DNA from: CAZJDM01 sp964544765
Lineage (GTDB): Bacteria > Bdellovibrionota_B > Oligoflexia > CAYFLR01
DNA length: 18,546 nucleotides
Reading direction: 5' to 3'
Assembly (NCBI GenBank): GCA_964544765.1
Contig: CAZJDM010000089.1
Span: 1-18,546, forward strand
Shown here one piece after another: positions 15,994 to 18,546 of the stretch (positions within the stretch are counted from its first letter, which is position 1; every line of letters begins with the position of its first letter). The notes beneath the pieces are model-generated. The model was not told where the DNA came from. It did not search any database and worked only from the letters and a program-made list of their open reading frames with translations. The translations under genes were made by a program, and so were the position numbers.

Positions 15994-18116
15994 GCTCCCT
16001 GGGCTGCTGATTGATCTATTTCGAGTTCTTCGGTCTTGGTAGTTTGGTATAAAATCTTATTTAAATGCTCACTCTTTGTTTCCTCTGGAAAAGTAGTTGA
16101 ATTGGCAACATGTTCTTTCTTGCTAGAATAGCCTCCATGAAAACCTCCACCGATTCTATAGCCATTAATGGCACCATATGCAGTCTTATCCGTATCTGGA
16201 CCATATCCAACCCAAGCCTTGCCGGACCATTCATTTATTTGTATGCGTCCATTTTCTGGTAAAATTATCCAACCTTCATTATTAACAAATGTTTTCATCA
16301 AATCGACTGTCGATTCTCCGTAAGTTGGACGTATCGTCTCTTCGATAGAGGAAATATTGCCTGGTTTAGCATGATAGATTTTCTGTCCTGATTCGTTGGC
16401 TAATTGGAGTACTTTGACAGAAGAAGCGGCTGTAACTCCCAGCATTTGTTCCATAATTCCATGTTCAAGAGAACTTCCAACAGCCCAAGCAGAGATACTT
16501 TGTGCTGTCATGTGATTAGAGCTGTAATTAATTTTTTTGCTTGCGTAGAATTTTCTAATACCAAGCCAATTGATAACAATAGATTGGGTTTGCTCCACCA
16601 ATCCGAAATAATGATGAATACCATTTAATGTCTTATGTATTTGTTGAGAAATATTATCAATCATCATAACTTGCTTAGCATAGTTTAAACCCATCATGTT
16701 AAGAGTTTCTCCCAAAACAGGTTCGGATGTACTAGAAAAGCCATTTCTTTTAGATGTATCTAATCTTTTTCGTGCATAGCGCAGCAGCGAATTTGATGAG
16801 ATACCGTAATTAAGCACGATGGCATATATAAATTTGGAGCCACTATACAATGATGTCTCCACTGTTTGGTCAGCATAGGTTCCATCAAAAGCAGCGAAAG
16901 GATGATCGGCTGTTAGAGTTAAACGGAAAAAGCTTCCTTCGGTTGTTGGATTACCACTACTAACCAAAGATCCATTTAATCGAAGCTCGGGACGTAGATC
17001 ATTTTGGGAAAAGCTAATCGTCAGGCGCATTGCTCCGATGTCTGGAACTTTAAATTTATGATCAATTCCATGAAACTGAACGTGAAATGTGTCGATTAAA
17101 GCGTCTGGAACTTCATCCCACTGTTCGTTGGCAGAAGCTGAAAAAACAATTCCCTTGGATAGCTTGGTTAATGTCTTTTGCTCAATTTTTCTACCACCAA
17201 TGATCTTTGAAAGATCTTTACCCGCATGCCTAGCACGCAAAGCTTTGGCTAAGTTACTTGTATACTCGGACAGTTTTGCACGTAAATTAGCCTCGTTTAG
17301 ATTTTGTGTATAGTCATTTGTAATTGTAGCGCCACTCTTCACTGACTCTAAAAACGCCGATCGATCGTATCCAAGCATAGAGACTATATCAACTGGTGAA
17401 TAGTTTTCGTATTTTTTATAGGCTGGATCTAATTGATATTTGGAGAATAACACCCAAACTCGACTGACCTTATAGATACCACGCAACTTGCTAAATGGAA
17501 TACCAGCCCTACTCAAGAGAGAATCAACTAGATCTCCATTTTTTTCCAAACCTAACCAATCGGCAAGAGCTTCTACTGACATCGCCATTGAACCCTTAGC
17601 GAAACGTGCAGAATGGCCACTTGCCTTTAGCAAGGCTATGAGCAACGAGGCTTGATCGAAATCGTTGCCAGACTCATCAAGCAAGGTAAGAAGAGCTCCT
17701 TTGCGAAGGCCATAATAAGGGGCATAATCGATATGGTTATGAACATAGTTAAATATAGCTAATGGATCATGTTCAAGGTTTTTAGCCAACTCAACAATTT
17801 CCGTAGGATATAATTGGCTATCTGTTGATTGATCTCCATCTATTTGTGGTGGTGATACAGCATCTGTTGAGGGAGGTGTTGTATCAGAGCTATTTTCCCC
17901 GCTTGTTTGGTTTTTTGTTTTGAAATAATTATCAGCAGCTTCCAGAGATACCGGTTCAGCCGTAACAGTACGCCAACCGGAGGTCAGGGCTTTTGCTATG
18001 GCAGTTTGGGTAATAAGAAATATAGTAGCAATGCATATAATAGCCGTTAATAAAATCTTGGTTGATCTTTTTAAACGATTATAACCAAGACTTTGAATGT
18101 TTTTAATATCTTCCAT
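15972..18116 (-). CDS. Exported transglutaminase-fold protein (Rhs-associated)
   Basis: 714 residues from the ATG at 18116. A charged N-region is followed by a hydrophobic segment (about 20-41, LLTAIICIATIFLITQTAIA) serving as signal peptide or anchor, then a Thr/Ser/Pro-rich linker (50-90). Residues about 100-175 fit the transglutaminase-like core found beside Rhs genes: DPLAIFNYVHNHIDY, then GALLTLLDESGNDFDQASLL and IALLKASGHSARFAKG. The usual catalytic Cys is not present, since GNDFDQAS occupies that place, so the fold may be non-enzymatic. The C-terminus has the family-like AYGAINGYRIGGGFHGG, then a tail ending in GAGGGMCQ. The start was chosen because AGAGAGGA (18135-18128) precedes it, while the longer reading starts at a TTG with no such site. 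As first gene of the operon, and coupled to the Rhs gene, it is probably a partner or maturation factor for that protein. Confidence 0.82.
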   Translation of the reverse strand: MEDIKNIQSLGYNRLKRSTKILLTAIICIATIFLITQTAIAKALTSGWRTVTAEPVSLEAADNYFKTKNQTSGENSSDTTPPSTDAVSPPQIDGDQSTDSQLYPTEIVELAKNLEHDPLAIFNYVHNHIDYAPYYGLRKGALLTLLDESGNDFDQASLLIALLKASGHSARFAKGSMAMSVEALADWLGLEKNGDLVDSLLSRAGIPFSKLRGIYKVSRVWVLFSKYQLDPAYKKYENYSPVDIVSMLGYDRSAFLESVKSGATITNDYTQNLNEANLRAKLSEYTSNLAKALRARHAGKDLSKIIGGRKIEQKTLTKLSKGIVFSASANEQWDEVPDALIDTFHVQFHGIDHKFKVPDIGAMRLTISFSQNDLRPELRLNGSLVSSGNPTTEGSFFRLTLTADHPFAAFDGTYADQTVETSLYSGSKFIYAIVLNYGISSNSLLRYARKRLDTSKRNGFSSTSEPVLGETLNMMGLNYAKQVMMIDNISQQIHKTLNGIHHYFGLVEQTQSIVINWLGIRKFYASKKINYSSNHMTAQSISAWAVGSSLEHGIMEQMLGVTAASSVKVLQLANESGQKIYHAKPGNISSIEETIRPTYGESTVDLMKTFVNNEGWIILPENGRIQINEWSGKAWVGYGPDTDKTAYGAINGYRIGGGFHGGYSSKKEHVANSTTFPEETKSEHLNKILYQTTKTEELEIDQSAAQGAGGGMCQ

Positions 18117-18127
18117 ATGATAAATTT

Positions 18128-18135
18128 TCCTCTCT
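18128..18135 (-). promoter_or_regulatory. Ribosome binding site of the transglutaminase-fold gene
   Basis: AGAGAGGA lies 11 bases before the ATG at 18116. It is the only good Shine-Dalgarno near the possible starts, so it fixes the start at MEDIKN rather than the upstream TTG. Confidence 0.65.
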
Positions 18136-18154
18136 AACCAATTATTTTTGGTTA
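18135..18154 (-). promoter_or_regulatory. 5' leader hairpin ahead of the operon
   Basis: TAACCAA (18135-18141) and TTGGTTA (18148-18154) form a perfect 7-bp stem with a 6-base loop. It directly abuts the ribosome binding site. If the promoter proposed at 18164-18191 is right, this would be the first structure in the mRNA and could affect stability or translation. Confidence 0.45.
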
Positions 18155-18163
18155 ATTTAAGAT

Positions 18164-18191
18164 ATATTAAGTTGTGCGCATAAGAATACAA
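18164..18191 (-). promoter_or_regulatory. Weak sigma-70-like promoter candidate for the operon
   Basis: On the minus strand, TTGTAT (18191-18186) and TAATAT (18169-18164) are separated by 16 bases. Both depart from consensus, and other pairings are possible in this AT-rich stretch. Its position just upstream of the leader hairpin is suitable. Confidence 0.25.
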
Positions 18192-18225
18192 TTATGATGT
18201 TATATGAGTAATATTATGATTTTTA

Positions 18226-18236
18226 TCCCAGTGGGA
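18226..18236. promoter_or_regulatory. 11-bp palindrome, possible operator
   Basis: TCCCA-G-TGGGA is an inverted repeat with a single-base centre and is the only GC-rich word in this region. It lies about 35-45 bases upstream of the candidate -35, where an activator or repressor site could sit. No regulator family can be named. Confidence 0.35.
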
Positions 18237-18267
18237 CACTCAATGTTTATAGAATTACACATGGTAT

Positions 18268-18301
18268 TTGTAAAAAATAAAATAATGATTGTAAAAAATA
18301 A
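18268..18301. repeat. 13-bp direct repeat with 21-bp period
   Basis: TTGTAAAAAATAA occurs at 18268-18280 and at 18289-18301. The 21-base period is two helical turns, so the A-tracts face the same side of DNA. This fits a curved upstream element or paired protein sites. Chance is possible given the AT content. Confidence 0.4.
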
Positions 18302-18546
18302 CGTTAACAAATAGATAATAAATATTTTTTGTAGGTTATTCTGGATAAGTGTCTAATCTGTAAAGCTTTTAGCAGTAAAAACTCTCATTTTATTAGGGGA
18401 TTGTTTTTAAAAGAACAACTTAAAGTCCAGGTTTCAAATTAATAAAAAAATTATCTTTTTGTTTGTATCATATCCCCTATACACCAACAGACAGCAGTTG
18501 CTGAAAGTTCCAGATAACAAGTAATTATCAACCGTTAGCTTATTTT

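Larger units (their letters stand above)
18117..18546. other. Gene-free AT-rich upstream region of the operon
   Basis: About 430 bases carry no convincing ORF on either strand. The region is very AT-rich with many A and T runs and holds the leader elements described separately: hairpin, promoter candidate, palindrome and direct repeat. From about 18310 to the right edge I see nothing beyond AT-rich sequence. No tRNA-like or terminator structure is evident. Confidence 0.6.

Noticed and set aside
18117..18191. N-terminal extension of the transglutaminase-fold gene from a TTG at 18191
   Set aside because: There is no ribosome binding site, the extension would precede the signal sequence, and the ATG at 18116 has AGAGAGGA upstream.
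18243..18314. 23-residue plus-strand ORF in the upstream region
   Set aside because: It is low-complexity AT-rich sequence without a ribosome binding site, and the direct repeat explains its composition.

Overview
The window is AT-rich DNA from a Gram-negative bacterium. The evidence is Sec signal peptides, a secretin/TonB-type STN domain protein and an Rhs-family exported protein. A gammaproteobacterium, possibly Legionella-like, would fit the base composition and gene types. That is a guess from style, because no marker gene is present.

Left part (1-2294): this stretch has unrelated and decaying genes. A plus-strand hypothetical gene runs in from the left edge and begins with an in-frame 12-bp tandem repeat encoding Thr-Lys-Ser-Glu. 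A small convergent hypothetical ORF (761-1027) follows. Next is a plus-strand remnant of an ABC1/UbiB-type atypical kinase with two apparent frameshifts, an internal stop and no C-terminal half. It ends tail-to-tail against the next gene.

Main part (2272-18116, minus strand): four genes are read right to left and look like one operon of exported proteins. They are (1) a 714-residue transglutaminase-fold protein; (2) a 1048-residue Rhs/YD-repeat protein whose ATG overlaps the stop of gene 1 (ATGA); (3) a 3223-residue modular giant; and (4) a 239-residue protein with an STN domain and a coiled-coil tail. The giant has a signal peptide and two YD repeats, then an Ig/fibronectin-like stretch. Three successive cassettes follow, each DUF11, then thrombospondin type-3 calcium-binding repeats, then a beta-propeller array. 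The arrays hold 14 BNR/Ycf48-like blades, 7 RCC1 blades and 7 RCC1 blades, which suggests four seven-bladed propellers. A fourth DUF11, a PKD domain and eight carboxypeptidase-regulatory-like beta-sandwich repeats complete it.

Right end (18117-18546): this is a gene-free leader. It holds a 7-bp-stem hairpin just ahead of the first gene's ribosome binding site, a weak promoter candidate, an 11-bp palindrome and a 13-bp direct repeat spaced 21 bp.

Interpretation: the four-gene set looks like a dedicated cell-surface or secreted assembly. A transglutaminase-fold partner and an Rhs shell protein are made in a coupled fashion with a very large calcium-stabilised multi-propeller stalk or adhesin. 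An STN protein could link it to an outer-membrane channel. The set as a unit is the best candidate here for an undescribed system. Its function is inference.
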